This document shows, piece after piece, positions 26,889 to 36,417 of a DNA stretch of 64,000 bases (position 1 is the first letter of the stretch; each line of letters begins with the position of its first letter). Under the pieces are notes generated by a model. The model saw only the letters and a program-made list of their open reading frames with translations, was not told where the DNA came from and ran no database searches. Made by a program: the position numbers and the translations under genes. This DNA comes from UBA7803 sp040219135 (GTDB lineage: Bacteria; Pseudomonadota; Gammaproteobacteria; Pseudomonadales; Azotimanducaceae): assembly GCA_040219135.1 (NCBI GenBank), contig JAVJTA010000013.1, positions 1-64,000 on the forward strand, given 5' to 3'.

Positions 26889-27542
26889 ATGGATGCATCC
26901 GTCATCGACTATCTGGCGCGCTGGGGTCACTTCCTGGCCGGCATCACCTGGATCGGTCTGCTGTACTACTTCAACTTCGTGCAGGGGGAGTACTTCAAGG
27001 AAGCCGATCCGGCGGCGCGCACCGACGCGTTCACCAAGCTGGTGCCACGGGCCCTGTGGTGGTTCCGCTGGGGCGCCATGTTCACCTTCATCACCGGCGT
27101 GATTCTGCTTGGCTACCGGCATCGCGGTCTCAGCGTGGATATCACCGTGGGCGCACTGATGGGCACCCTCATGTTCCTGAACGTTTGGTTGATCATCTGG
27201 CCGAATCAGAAAGTGGTGATCGCCTCCAACGAGCAGATCAAGGCCGGCGGGGAGGCGCTGCCTCAGGCGGCCGCGGCCGCACCCAAGGCCGCGCTCGCGT
27301 CGCGCACCAACACGCTGTTCTCGCTGCCCATGCTGTTCTTCATGGGATCCAGCGCCCACATGCCCCACGGCATTCTGGGCGGCCAGACCATGACCGCGCT
27401 CGGCGTCGCCGTGGCGATCGTCATCGTGCTGGAACTGAACGCCATATTCGGCAAGCAGGGGCCCATGACGTCGGTGGCCGGGGTGATCCATTCCGGCCTG
27501 GCGTTGACCGCCGTGCTGTGGGCCGTGCTCGCCTTCCTCTAG
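26889..27542 (+). CDS. Membrane protein with urate oxidase N-terminal (PuuD-like) domain
   Basis: 217 residues, about five to six hydrophobic segments. Features are WGHFLAGITWIGLLYYFNFVQ, LWWFRWGAMFTFITGVILLGY, NVWLIIWPNQK and FSLPMLFFMGSSAHMPHG. The conserved His and Trp in membrane segments resemble the UROX_N/PuuD family, whose larger members are membrane urate hydroxylases. Short members like this lack the cytochrome c tail and are often mislabelled as antitermination proteins. Function is unknown. GAGGGGAG precedes the ATG; a terminator follows. Confidence 0.75.
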   Translation: MDASVIDYLARWGHFLAGITWIGLLYYFNFVQGEYFKEADPAARTDAFTKLVPRALWWFRWGAMFTFITGVILLGYRHRGLSVDITVGALMGTLMFLNVWLIIWPNQKVVIASNEQIKAGGEALPQAAAAAPKAALASRTNTLFSLPMLFFMGSSAHMPHGILGGQTMTALGVAVAIVIVLELNAIFGKQGPMTSVAGVIHSGLALTAVLWAVLAFL

Positions 27543-27578
27543 GCCCCTCAGGGTCCGACAGGACGCCGGCCGAGCCCG

Positions 27579-27607
27579 AGAGCCTGCTCAATGCAGGCTC
27601 TTTTTTT
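27579..27607 (+). terminator. Intrinsic terminator after the PuuD-like gene
   Basis: AGAGCCTGC-TCAAT-GCAGGCTCT hairpin continuing into a run of T. A perfect -10 hexamer TATAAT for the next gene begins six bases later at 27613. Confidence 0.93.
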
Positions 27608-27638
27608 GCGTCTATAATGGCGCCATTTGGGAGCGTAT

Positions 27639-28388
27639 ATGGCTGATCGTCCCGGAAAGGGCGCCATCTCCACCAGTCCGGACGACCTGTCCGGGCGGCG
27701 CCGGGGTCCTGCCGTGCCGCGTCGCCGGAGCGGCACCGGGGGCGCCGGCGGGTCGCGGATCTTCGCGAACGCGGTTCTCGCCGTGCTCATCGCCGGACTC
27801 GCTGGCGCCGGCTGGTTCCTGGCCGAGCAGTATCAGCGTCTGCAGACCGAGGCGGCCAGCCTGGCGGACGCCCGTTCGCGCATAGCCGCCCTGGAAGACC
27901 GCCTGCGCACCACCGACGAGGCGCTCACCGAAACCGGCGCGGAGACCAGCGAACAGATCAACTTCTGGGAATCGGAGATCCGCAAGCTCTGGGCCGTGAC
28001 CAACGAGCGCAACAAGAAGTGGATCGAGGACAACCAGAAGGCCATTGCGGCGCTGCAGACGTCGCTGACGGGGCTGCAGTCCACCAGCCGCGAGATTCAG
28101 AGCACCCTGGGTCGGCACGAGAGCGCCTTTGCGCGTCAGCAGGAAGTGGTGGATCAGCTGACCAGCATTCAGATGCAGCTGCAGCAGATGTCGCGCAGCC
28201 AACGCGATCTGGTCGACAAGGTCAACAACGCCCAGCAGAGCGTGGCCAAACTCCAGTCCGGCCTCGCCGGCCGGGTAGAGGAGAACGAGCAGGCGGTGGC
28301 CGCCATCGATGCGTATCGGCTGCAGCTCAATTCACGGCTCGCCGACATCGAGCGGCGCCTCAACAGTCTGTCCGGATCGCCGCTGTAG
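27639..28388 (+). CDS. Single-pass membrane protein with long coiled coil
   Basis: About 249 residues: a basic, disordered N-terminus, one membrane span (FANAVLAVLIAGLAGAGWFLA) and a long heptad-rich coiled coil of about 180 residues. I do not recognise a named family. The ATG at 27639 follows GGGAG; a TTG 12 bases earlier is in frame. TATAAT at 27613-27618 suggests its own promoter and a very short leader. Topology suggests a periplasmic coiled coil anchored in the inner membrane. Confidence 0.75.
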   Translation: MADRPGKGAISTSPDDLSGRRRGPAVPRRRSGTGGAGGSRIFANAVLAVLIAGLAGAGWFLAEQYQRLQTEAASLADARSRIAALEDRLRTTDEALTETGAETSEQINFWESEIRKLWAVTNERNKKWIEDNQKAIAALQTSLTGLQSTSREIQSTLGRHESAFARQQEVVDQLTSIQMQLQQMSRSQRDLVDKVNNAQQSVAKLQSGLAGRVEENEQAVAAIDAYRLQLNSRLADIERRLNSLSGSPL

Positions 28389-28467
28389 GTGTTCGCTGCG
28401 GCGAAGTCGCACGGGACTTGTGACAGAGGTCCGGTAAAGCCCGTCGACCGCCAGCCATACTGTCCGG

Positions 28468-30450
28468 GTGTCGTCCTGCAGGCAGTTGCCGGTGATCGCA
28501 TCACCTTCGAACTCCAGCCCGGCTCTGGCGCTGTGCGCGGGCGCGGATGCGTCGCTCTCCGCAGCGCTGGGCGGTGCGGCTTCGGCGCGGGCGTGGGTCC
28601 TGCAGACCGGACTGAGCGCGGCGGCGGAGGGCCCGATTGCAGGCCCGGTCGGGAATCCGGCTGCGGATCCGGTCGATGAAGTCGATGAAACCGTCGCGCT
28701 CGCCCTGATCGCATCGTCGGCAGACCCCGGTCTGACGCGCCGCCGGTTCCCCTACGCGCTGATTCTGAGCTCCCTGCAGCGCGATGGCGTTGACCTGATC
28801 GTGCCGATCGGCGCGGACGCCGCGGCGTTGGACGCGCTGCTCGGCCATGCCGAGGGACACTGGCGGCGCAACCTCAATCTCATGCGCCTGCACCGTGAAC
28901 TCGGCGCCAGCCGCGAACGCATGCGTCAGCTCTCGGACATCGCCCTGTCGCTCTCCACGCGCCTCGAGTTTCCCGAACTGCTGGAGACCATTCTCCGCGA
29001 GGCGCGCCGGCTGGCGGGGTGCGAAGCCGGATCGCTGTACCTGATCGACGACGAAGGTGACGACGCGCCGCAGCTGGTGTTCAAGCTGGCGCAGAACGAT
29101 GCGGTGGACGTGCCCTTCGTCGAAGCCCGGCTGCCGCTCACGCCGAGCTCTCTGGCCGGCTACGTGGCCCTGTCGGGCGAGACCCTGGATATCCCCGACG
29201 CCTATCAGATTTCCAGCGGAGAGCCTTATTCCTTCAATCGCAGCTTCGACGACGACATGGGCTATCGGACCCGGTCGATGCTGGTGATACCCATGCGCGA
29301 TCACAGGGATCGAATCGTCGGCGTGCTGCAGTTCATCAATCGGCTCGATCCGTTCCAGAACGACCCGGTGCCGTTCGGCGAGGAGATCGGCGAACTCCTG
29401 CGTGCCGTGGCCAGTCAGGCGGCGGTGTCGATCCAGAAGAACACCCTCATCAGAGACGTGCACCGACTGTTCGAGAGTTTCGTACAGGCTTCGGTGAAGA
29501 CCATCGAACAGCGCGATCCGTCCACCAGCGGCCACTCGTTCCGGGTAGCGGACACCACCGTGGCGCTGCTGCAGGCTCTGCCGGACTCTGGCCTGGCCCG
29601 GTTCCGCTCCGTCACCCTGTCGCCCGAGCATCTGCGTGAGGTGCGCTACGCGGCGCTGCTGCACGACTTCGGCAAGATCGGGGTGCGCGAAAACATCCTG
29701 CTGAAGGCGAACAAGCTTACCGACGAGCGCCTGGAAATCATCCGCTATCGCGTTGAGCTGCAGAAGGAGCGGCTGCGCCGCCGCGCCGTGGAGCGGCAGC
29801 TCGAGATGCTGCACCACCCTCAGGAGGGCCTGGACGTGGCCCGGCGGCGCCTGCACCGGGAGCTCGACGCGGAGCTGTCTGTGCTCGATCAGTACTTCGA
29901 GTTCATCGCCCTGGCGAACCGGCCCACGCCCCTCGACGAGGGCGACTTCGCGCATCTGCGGGAACTGCGCGACTACGCGTTCCTCGAACTCGACGGGACC
30001 CGCGACGGTCTCATCACCGACATCGATCTCAATGCGCTGTCGGTGCGGCGTGGCAGCCTGACGCCGGAGGAGCGCCGTGAGATCGAGTCCCACGTCACCC
30101 ACACGCGCGACTTCCTTGCCGTGCTGCCGTGGCCGCCGGAGCTGGCGCGGGTGCCGGAGATTGCCGGCGCACACCACGAGAAGCTCGACGGCAGCGGCTA
30201 TCCGGATGGTCTCGTCGGCGAGCAGATTCCGCTGGCCAGCCGGGTGATGACGGTGTGTGACATCTTCGACGCCCTCACCGCCATGGACAGGCCGTACAAG
30301 TCCTCCATGAGCGTCGACACGGCGCTGGACGTGCTTGCCGACGAGGCCAGCCGTGGACTGGTGGACGGGGAGATTCTGCAGGTGTTCATCGACGCCGGCG
30401 TCTACCGGGCCACCCAGGCGGGCATTCGCCATCTGCGTAAGACAGGTTGA
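28468..30450 (+). CDS. GAF and HD-GYP domain protein, probable cyclic-di-GMP phosphodiesterase
   Basis: 660 residues. A Ser/Ala-rich N-terminus of about 120 residues is followed by a GAF domain (about 155-325) and an HD-GYP domain. The HD pair is at H399-D400, and the signature HHEKLDGSGYP is intact from H569 to P579. HD-GYP proteins hydrolyse cyclic-di-GMP. An extra helical region of about 130 residues lies between the HD and GYP parts. There is no ATG near the front; GTG 28468 or GTG 28492 is the likely start. No receiver domain is present, so GAF is probably the sensor. Confidence 0.88.
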   Translation: MSSCRQLPVIASPSNSSPALALCAGADASLSAALGGAASARAWVLQTGLSAAAEGPIAGPVGNPAADPVDEVDETVALALIASSADPGLTRRRFPYALILSSLQRDGVDLIVPIGADAAALDALLGHAEGHWRRNLNLMRLHRELGASRERMRQLSDIALSLSTRLEFPELLETILREARRLAGCEAGSLYLIDDEGDDAPQLVFKLAQNDAVDVPFVEARLPLTPSSLAGYVALSGETLDIPDAYQISSGEPYSFNRSFDDDMGYRTRSMLVIPMRDHRDRIVGVLQFINRLDPFQNDPVPFGEEIGELLRAVASQAAVSIQKNTLIRDVHRLFESFVQASVKTIEQRDPSTSGHSFRVADTTVALLQALPDSGLARFRSVTLSPEHLREVRYAALLHDFGKIGVRENILLKANKLTDERLEIIRYRVELQKERLRRRAVERQLEMLHHPQEGLDVARRRLHRELDAELSVLDQYFEFIALANRPTPLDEGDFAHLRELRDYAFLELDGTRDGLITDIDLNALSVRRGSLTPEERREIESHVTHTRDFLAVLPWPPELARVPEIAGAHHEKLDGSGYPDGLVGEQIPLASRVMTVCDIFDALTAMDRPYKSSMSVDTALDVLADEASRGLVDGEILQVFIDAGVYRATQAGIRHLRKTG

Positions 30451-30489
30451 GCGGCGCCTGCGGCGGCCGGCCGTCGGCGAGTGCCGGAA

Positions 30490-31104
30490 TCACCATTCGC
30501 CGACAATGGGCACCGTGACGTCATAGCGCTCGAAGCGCAGAACCACCCCGGTCTCGGTGATCGCGAGAATCTCCAGCCCACGAATCCGATCGCCTTCCTG
30601 TAGCCGCTGGCCGTTGGCGACGATGGCGCGCAGGTCCGCGTCTTCGGCGTAGATGTGGGTGGAGAACGCGATTCCGGGGAAGCGGGTCCTGGCGTCGTCG
30701 GGAAGCCTGTCGAGGGTGACCGGGATCGGTCGTGGCGCCGGCCGTGGCTCCGGCCGCGGGGCCACAGCCGGCTCGGCGGCCGCTGCGGGCTCGCCGGTAC
30801 CCGGGACTGCCGGGTCGGCGCCGGCCGGCGCCGAAGGTCGGGGTGCGGCGTCGGCGCCGGCCGGCGGCGGCCCGTCCAGCGCCGCGGCGGCAGGCGCCGG
30901 GCCCGCGGGCGCGTCTGCGGAGCGCAGCAGCGGCAGCCCGAATACCCAGAACAGCACCACGGCGTTCAGCGCCATGGCGACGCCGAACAATCCCATCCAC
31001 AGCCGGTAACGCTGGCGGTACGCGGTCTGACGGGCCAGCGACACGGCGGCGTCGGGATCACCCTGGGCCTCCTGCTTCTTCAGCGCTTCGAGGACGAACG
31101 ACAT
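30490..31104 (-). CDS. gspB: GspB-like general secretion pathway protein B
   Basis: 204 residues: the N-terminal motif MSFVLEALKKQE typical of GspB/ExeB, one membrane span (WMGLFGVAMALNAVVLFWVFG), a Pro/Ala-rich linker and the C-terminal T2SSB domain (PGIAFSTHIYAEDADLRAIVANGQRLQEGD). With GspA it helps insert and multimerise the secretin of type II secretion across peptidoglycan. It follows exeA by seven bases on the same strand. Confidence 0.9.
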   Translation of the reverse strand: MSFVLEALKKQEAQGDPDAAVSLARQTAYRQRYRLWMGLFGVAMALNAVVLFWVFGLPLLRSADAPAGPAPAAAALDGPPPAGADAAPRPSAPAGADPAVPGTGEPAAAAEPAVAPRPEPRPAPRPIPVTLDRLPDDARTRFPGIAFSTHIYAEDADLRAIVANGQRLQEGDRIRGLEILAITETGVVLRFERYDVTVPIVGEW

Positions 31105-31111
31105 GGGCGCC

Positions 31112-32941
31112 TCAGTTCAGTGCCGGGGCCGGCAGACCGACCTTCTGGCCGAGCCGGATCCACGTCGATGGACCGACGATGCCGTCGGCCAGCAGCTGTT
31201 CGTCGCGCTGAAACTGGAGCACCGCGTCCTGCAGCGACGCGTCGAACTCGGCGGCGTCCGCGCTCGCCGGCACCGCGATGCCGAGCGAGTCGAGCTGATC
31301 TCGCAGCCAGCGCACGCTCGGATGCTGGTCGCCACGTTTCAGGTTGCCGACGTAGTCCGGTGGCATGCGCCACAGCACTACGTAGCTGCCGAACCAGGCG
31401 TCGCGCAGGCTATGGGGCGTGATGCGGTGGCGTTCGTCGCCGAGGTACAGTTCGAACTGCTCGTCGTCGGCGCTGGTAATGGCGCCGTAGAACGGCGCGG
31501 CGCCGCGATCCCACAGTTCCAGCACCACCGGCAGGTTGAGCTGGCGCAGATCGCTCCAGCTTCCGGTCCGCGACAGGCACTGCAGGCCCACGGTCGGGGC
31601 GAAGTTGCACGGGATGCCGGCCTCGGCCCAGTCGGACAGCTCCACGCCCCAGCGCTGGAATACGTGCTCGTAGGCGAGGCGCTGGGACTGGAAGGTCGGC
31701 ATGTCGGGGCGCATCAGGGTCGCGCCGGCGGCCGGCGCCGCTGTCGCCGCGTCCTCCGGTACGTCCTCCGGTACGTCGACAGGCACCGAGGCGGGGGCAT
31801 CGGCTGCGCCCGGCCGGACTGGGTCCGCGTCGGAGAGGGTCGTCTCGGCGGATGGTTCGGCGGATCCGTTCCCGGGCTCGTCGTTCCCGGACACTTCATG
31901 GGAAAGATCCGGCGCGCCCTCCCCGGTGAGCACTGGATCCGGATTTCTGCTCGTGATTCGGTCGGCGGCGTTGGCCGGTGCCGTAGCGCGGTCGGGAGAC
32001 AGCGTCGTCGGGCGTTCGGGCGGCGCCGGGCCGACCGCGGGATCCACCTGCGGCAGCAGCAGATAGGCCGATGCCGCTCCGGTGGCGAGGGCCGCGCCGA
32101 TTCCGACCACCAGCCAGCGCCGCAGCTGGCGGTCGCGTCCCAGCACCTCGGCGGCCGCCCGGTCCACCAGCCTGCCGGTGACGCGCGGTCGGCCCTCGGC
32201 GTAGGCGCCGAGCAGGGCGCGGTCCGCGACGAGATTGATCACCCGGGGAATGCCGCTGGAGATCCCGTACAGGCGGCGCAGCGCGCCGCCGGTGAACAGG
32301 TGCGGATTGCCACCGGCCCGGGCCAGGCGGTGTATGACGTAGGCGTACGTGTCTTCCCGGCTCAACCCCTTCAGGTGATAGCGCGCGGTGATGCGCTGGG
32401 CAAGCTGGCGCAGTTCCTTGCGCTCGAGCAGTTCGGCGAGCTCCGGCTGGCCGATGAGGATGATGCGCAGCAGCTTGCGCTTGTCCGTCTCCAGGTTGGT
32501 CAGCAGGCGGATCTGCTCGAGTACCGCCGGCGACAGATTCTGCGCTTCGTCGATGATCACCACCGTTCCGCGCCCCTGGTGGTGGGTGGCGAGCAGGTGC
32601 TGGTTGAGGGCGTCTATGTACTGCTTCACCGACAGGGTGGTGCCGCTCGGGTAGGGAACGCCGAGCTCGTCGCACAGCGTTTCCAGCAGTTCGCGCACGG
32701 TGAGCCGCGGGTTCAGCACGAACGCGACGTCGAGGTCCTCCGGGGTCTGCTTGACCAGATTGCGCAGCAGGGTGGTCTTGCCGGTACCCACCTCACCGGT
32801 GATGAGCACGAAACCGCCGTGGGAGAAACCGTAGGTGAGGTGCGCGAGCGCTTCCCTGTGGCCGTCGCTGAGGTACAGGAACGCCGGATCGGGGGCGATG
32901 GAGAAAGGCGTCTGGTGCAGCTGGAAATGGTCTTCGTACAT
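31112..32941 (-). CDS. gspA: ExeA/GspA-type AAA ATPase with peptidoglycan-binding domain
   Basis: 609 residues from ATG 32941. The N-terminal AAA domain has Walker A GEVGTGKT and Walker B VVIIDEAQNL. One membrane span follows (VVGIGAALATGAASAYLLL), then a long Ser/Pro/Ala/Asp-rich linker and a C-terminal peptidoglycan-binding domain (ADGIVGPSTW). ExeA remodels peptidoglycan so the type II secretin can assemble. The start overlaps the acyltransferase stop by one base (TGATG). No other type II secretion genes lie in the window. Confidence 0.93.
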   Translation of the reverse strand: MYEDHFQLHQTPFSIAPDPAFLYLSDGHREALAHLTYGFSHGGFVLITGEVGTGKTTLLRNLVKQTPEDLDVAFVLNPRLTVRELLETLCDELGVPYPSGTTLSVKQYIDALNQHLLATHHQGRGTVVIIDEAQNLSPAVLEQIRLLTNLETDKRKLLRIILIGQPELAELLERKELRQLAQRITARYHLKGLSREDTYAYVIHRLARAGGNPHLFTGGALRRLYGISSGIPRVINLVADRALLGAYAEGRPRVTGRLVDRAAAEVLGRDRQLRRWLVVGIGAALATGAASAYLLLPQVDPAVGPAPPERPTTLSPDRATAPANAADRITSRNPDPVLTGEGAPDLSHEVSGNDEPGNGSAEPSAETTLSDADPVRPGAADAPASVPVDVPEDVPEDAATAAPAAGATLMRPDMPTFQSQRLAYEHVFQRWGVELSDWAEAGIPCNFAPTVGLQCLSRTGSWSDLRQLNLPVVLELWDRGAAPFYGAITSADDEQFELYLGDERHRITPHSLRDAWFGSYVVLWRMPPDYVGNLKRGDQHPSVRWLRDQLDSLGIAVPASADAAEFDASLQDAVLQFQRDEQLLADGIVGPSTWIRLGQKVGLPAPALN

Positions 32942-33837
32942 CAGTTGGCCAGCCCGTCTCCGTGCCGGTTTCCTTCGCCGTCGAGGAACCGGTCCTTGGT
33001 CTGCCACAGCGTCTCCACCCACGGACGCAGTCGCTCCCTGACCAGATCGGAATCGTCGCTCTGCAGAGCGCTCTCCGGGAGGTCCCGGACATCGACGCTG
33101 ATGTCCACCTGCGGGCAGTGACCGCAGATCAGCTCCCAGAACGTAGGGACGCCGTCTGGATACACCAGCGTCACGTCCAGTACCTTGTGAAGCCGGTCGT
33201 GCAATGCCGTGACCACATAGGAGACCCCGCCGAGCTTGGGGTTGAGCAGATGGGCGAAGCGTGGCTGCTGGGCGGCGCGTTTCGCCGCGGTGAACCGTGT
33301 GCCTTCGAGAAACGCCAGCACGGTGCTCGGATGATCGCGGAATCCGCGGCAGGCGTCGAGGGCCGCTTCGCGGTCGAGGCGCGCAAGGCTGGGATCTGCG
33401 GTGATCCGTTCACGGCTCAGGCGTCGGACATAGGGGAAACCCAGGAACCACATGGCCACGCCGATGAGCGGCACCCAGATGAGTTCCCGCTTGGTGAAGA
33501 ACTTGAGGGTCGGTACCCGGCCGCGGAACAGGTTCTGCAGGATCAGGATGTCGGCCCAGCTCTGGTGGTTGCTGATCACGAGGTACCAGCGCTCGGTGGA
33601 GAGCTCCGCCTCTCCCTTCCAGCATTCGTTGACCCGTGTCACACCGAGCAGTGCAAAGATCGCCCGATTGCCGCCGACCCAGAACTGCACGATGGCGTCC
33701 ATCGTGCGATTCATGCGCCGCCGCAATGACGCCGGGCTGACGAAGCGCAGCAGGCCGATCAGATACAGCGGCGCGCACAGCACGATGGTGCTCGCGCTGA
33801 TCAGCAGCAGGACGGCGATGCCGCGCAGGGTGTGCAT
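32941..33837 (-). CDS. YihG-type lysophospholipid acyltransferase
   Basis: 298 residues. An N-terminal hydrophobic region is followed by the PlsC-family motifs NHQSWAD (HX4D) and EGTRFT. The layout and motif variants resemble E. coli YihG, an inner-membrane 1-acylglycerol-3-phosphate acyltransferase that affects phospholipid fatty acid composition. It is first in a coupled operon with gspA and gspB, a pairing with no obvious functional logic beyond the envelope. Confidence 0.88.
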   Translation of the reverse strand: MHTLRGIAVLLLISASTIVLCAPLYLIGLLRFVSPASLRRRMNRTMDAIVQFWVGGNRAIFALLGVTRVNECWKGEAELSTERWYLVISNHQSWADILILQNLFRGRVPTLKFFTKRELIWVPLIGVAMWFLGFPYVRRLSRERITADPSLARLDREAALDACRGFRDHPSTVLAFLEGTRFTAAKRAAQQPRFAHLLNPKLGGVSYVVTALHDRLHKVLDVTLVYPDGVPTFWELICGHCPQVDISVDVRDLPESALQSDDSDLVRERLRPWVETLWQTKDRFLDGEGNRHGDGLAN

Positions 33838-33863
33838 TCCGGCGCTCCGGCGCTTCGCATAAG

Positions 33864-35048
33864 ATGACGGGCATGCATTCTACCGCTTCCCGGTCGCCTT
33901 GGGCTCGGCTGGTCGCCGGCGTCGTCGTGCTGGTCGCCATGTCGGCCATGGCCGGCTGCCAGACCATTGGCTACTACTCGCATGCGGTCCTCGGCCAGTG
34001 GCGCGTGCTCTCCGGCCGCCAGCCGGTGACCCAGGTGCTGACCGCCCTCGATGGGCGCGACGATGCGCGGTCCCGGCAGCTTCGTGAGCAGCTGACGCTG
34101 AGCCAGAAGGTGCTGGATTTCGCCGAGACCGAACTCGGACTCGACGTCGGCAGACGCTACCGGACCTACGTCGATCTGAAGCGACCGGCGGTGGTCTGGA
34201 ACCTGTTCGCCGCGCCGCCGTTGTCACTTCAGCCCCACACCTGGTGTTATCCCATCGTCGGCTGCGCGCCCTATCGGGGTTATTTCGACGAGGCGCTGGC
34301 CCAACGCCACGCCGCCGTGCTGGCGGCGCAGGGCCTGGAAACCTACGTGGCGCCGGTGCCGGCTTACTCCACCCTCGGCTGGTTTGCGGACCCGCTGATG
34401 AGCTCCTTCATCGGCTGGCCGGAGCCGGATCTCGCCGAACTGCTGTTTCACGAACTTGCCCACGGCGTGGTCTGGGTGCCGGGCGATGTGGCCTTCAACG
34501 AATCCTTCGCCACCTTCGTCGGTCGCCGCGGCCTGTCCGAGTGGCTCGTGGGGCAGGGTCGCGTCGACCTGCTCGAGGATCGGCGCGACGCTGCCCTGGC
34601 CCGCGGGCGCCTGCTCGACCTGCTGGAGCGCACCCGCGCGCAGCTTGCGGCCGTGTACGACGGCGATGCCGATCGGGAGCACAAGCTCGAGGCCAAGGCA
34701 CGCATCCTCAGTGCGCTCGACGCCTGCTACGAGGGGCATCGCGACGGTCTCGGCGGCGGTCGCTACGACGCTCTGATGGACGGCCTCGACAACGCCCGTC
34801 TGGTGTCCATCGCCACATATGAGGATCAGGTGCCGGCGTTTGCCGGGCTTTTCGACGAGGCGGGCGGCCGCTGGCCGGCGTTTTTCGATCGCGTGCGCGG
34901 GCTCGCGGAACTCGATGACCCGGCGCGCCGGGCGGCGCTCGGTTCAGGCGATGAGCAGGTAGCAGACGCTGGCGATGACGACGGCTCCCATGAGATTCAA
35001 TGCGAATCCCTCGCGCGCCATCTCCTTGATGGTGAAACGCCCGGATGA
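33864..35048 (+). CDS. Putative aminopeptidase lipoprotein (HELAH zinc motif)
   Basis: 394 residues. A lipoprotein signal ends in the lipobox MAGC, so the mature protein is lipid-anchored. The zinc-protease site is LLFHELAHGVVW followed by NESFATFVG with a downstream Glu. This pattern fits the Aminopep (DUF2265-like) family of predicted aminopeptidases. The last 35 codons run antisense into the 3' end of the convergent transporter gene and look unconserved, suggesting loss of an earlier stop. ATG 33864 or 33873 may be the start. Confidence 0.85.
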   Translation: MTGMHSTASRSPWARLVAGVVVLVAMSAMAGCQTIGYYSHAVLGQWRVLSGRQPVTQVLTALDGRDDARSRQLREQLTLSQKVLDFAETELGLDVGRRYRTYVDLKRPAVVWNLFAAPPLSLQPHTWCYPIVGCAPYRGYFDEALAQRHAAVLAAQGLETYVAPVPAYSTLGWFADPLMSSFIGWPEPDLAELLFHELAHGVVWVPGDVAFNESFATFVGRRGLSEWLVGQGRVDLLEDRRDAALARGRLLDLLERTRAQLAAVYDGDADREHKLEAKARILSALDACYEGHRDGLGGGRYDALMDGLDNARLVSIATYEDQVPAFAGLFDEAGGRWPAFFDRVRGLAELDDPARRAALGSGDEQVADAGDDDGSHEIQCESLARHLLDGETPG

Positions 35049-36353
35049 ATACACGATCACGTTCGGCGCGGTGGCCACCGGCAGCATGAAGGCGCAGGAA
35101 GCGCTCATCGCCGCGGGGATCATGAACAGCTTCGGATCCATGCCGGCGCCCAGAGCGCCGGCGGCCAGGATCGGCATCAGCAGGGTGGTGGTGGCGGTGT
35201 TACTCGTGGTTTCGGTCAGGAACGTCACCGCCAGGCAGATGCCGAGGATGATTGCGAACACGTGCAGGGTCGCGAGCCCGGACAGCGCCGCGCCGATGGT
35301 CTGACTCAAACCCGACTCGGTGAAGGCGGCGGCAATGGCGATGCCGGCGCCGAACAGGATCAGCATGCCCCAGGGAATCCGGGTAGCGGTGTCCCAGTCG
35401 AGCAGACGCTCGCCTTTGCCGTCGGGAATCAGGAACAGCGTGGTCACGGCGAGAAAGGCGACCATGTAGTCCTGGGACTGGGCGACGCCGAGCATGCCGG
35501 CCCAGCCGCCGAAGGGTTCCAGGCGCGTGATCCACAGCGCGGCGGTGGCGGCGAAGACCGCCAGCACTCTCTTTTCCGCGGCCGTCCAGGCACCCACCGG
35601 CGGCATTTTCGGTGCGGGGTGGCTGCCGAGGCGGCGGGTCAGGTAGAAGCCGATCACCGGCAGGAACGCGAGCACCACGGGCACCGCCCAGAGCATCCAG
35701 CCGGCGAAGGTGATGCGCTCGCCGATCTGCTGCTCGTAGACGCCCATGAAGATGATGTTCGGCGGTGTACCGATGGGGGTGCCGATGCCGCCGACGCTGG
35801 CGGCATAGGCGACGCCGAGCAGCAGCGGCCGCGCCAGGTCAGGGTCCTCGGACTTTTCCAGTACCGCCAGCGCCACCGGCAGCAGCATCAGTGTGGTGGC
35901 GGTGTTCGAAATCCACATCGACAGGACCGCCGATGCGGCCATGAAGCCGAACACCAGGCGCCGCCCGCTGGTGCCGCCGAACGCGCGCACCATGGTCAGG
36001 GCGATACGTCGATGGGCGCCGTTCTTCTCCAGCGCGGTGGAGAGGATGAAACCGCCGAGCAGCAGCAGGATCAGGCTGTGCCCGTAGGATGCAGCGATGT
36101 CGGCCGGCGTCAGCACGCCGGTGAGCGGCAGCAGAGCCAGCGGCAGCAGCGAGGTCGCCGGAATCGGGATTGGCTCGAACACCCACCAGACGATGCAGAG
36201 CACGGTGATGCCCAGCGTCACGGCGGCATCGGTTTCGAATCCCGCAGCGAACATGAGGTATCCGGCCAACAATGCCACAATAGGCCCCGCAACCATCGCG
36301 ACGTTCTGCGTCGGTGTGGTGGACGATGTCGGAGCGGTCTCGGTAGGAGGCAT
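34944..36353 (-). CDS. DASS/SLC13 family sodium:dicarboxylate symporter
   Basis: About 469 residues with 10-12 hydrophobic segments. The two SNT sodium-binding hairpins are visible as WISNTATTLMLLP and TETTSNTATTTLLMP, and GTPIGTPPNIIF is also present. The family imports succinate, fumarate, malate or citrate with sodium. The start at 36353 is preferred; an upstream ATG at 36404 is in frame but nearly touches the divergent sbcB. The 3' end overlaps the opposing aminopeptidase gene by 105 bases. Confidence 0.93.
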   Translation of the reverse strand: MPPTETAPTSSTTPTQNVAMVAGPIVALLAGYLMFAAGFETDAAVTLGITVLCIVWWVFEPIPIPATSLLPLALLPLTGVLTPADIAASYGHSLILLLLGGFILSTALEKNGAHRRIALTMVRAFGGTSGRRLVFGFMAASAVLSMWISNTATTLMLLPVALAVLEKSEDPDLARPLLLGVAYAASVGGIGTPIGTPPNIIFMGVYEQQIGERITFAGWMLWAVPVVLAFLPVIGFYLTRRLGSHPAPKMPPVGAWTAAEKRVLAVFAATAALWITRLEPFGGWAGMLGVAQSQDYMVAFLAVTTLFLIPDGKGERLLDWDTATRIPWGMLILFGAGIAIAAAFTESGLSQTIGAALSGLATLHVFAIILGICLAVTFLTETTSNTATTTLLMPILAAGALGAGMDPKLFMIPAAMSASCAFMLPVATAPNVIVYSSGRFTIKEMAREGFALNLMGAVVIASVCYLLIA

Positions 36354-36417
36354 GGCGAGCAAGGGTGCCAACGCCCCGACGGCAAAGCAACTGGCGGGAC
36401 GCACAGACGCAGAACCT

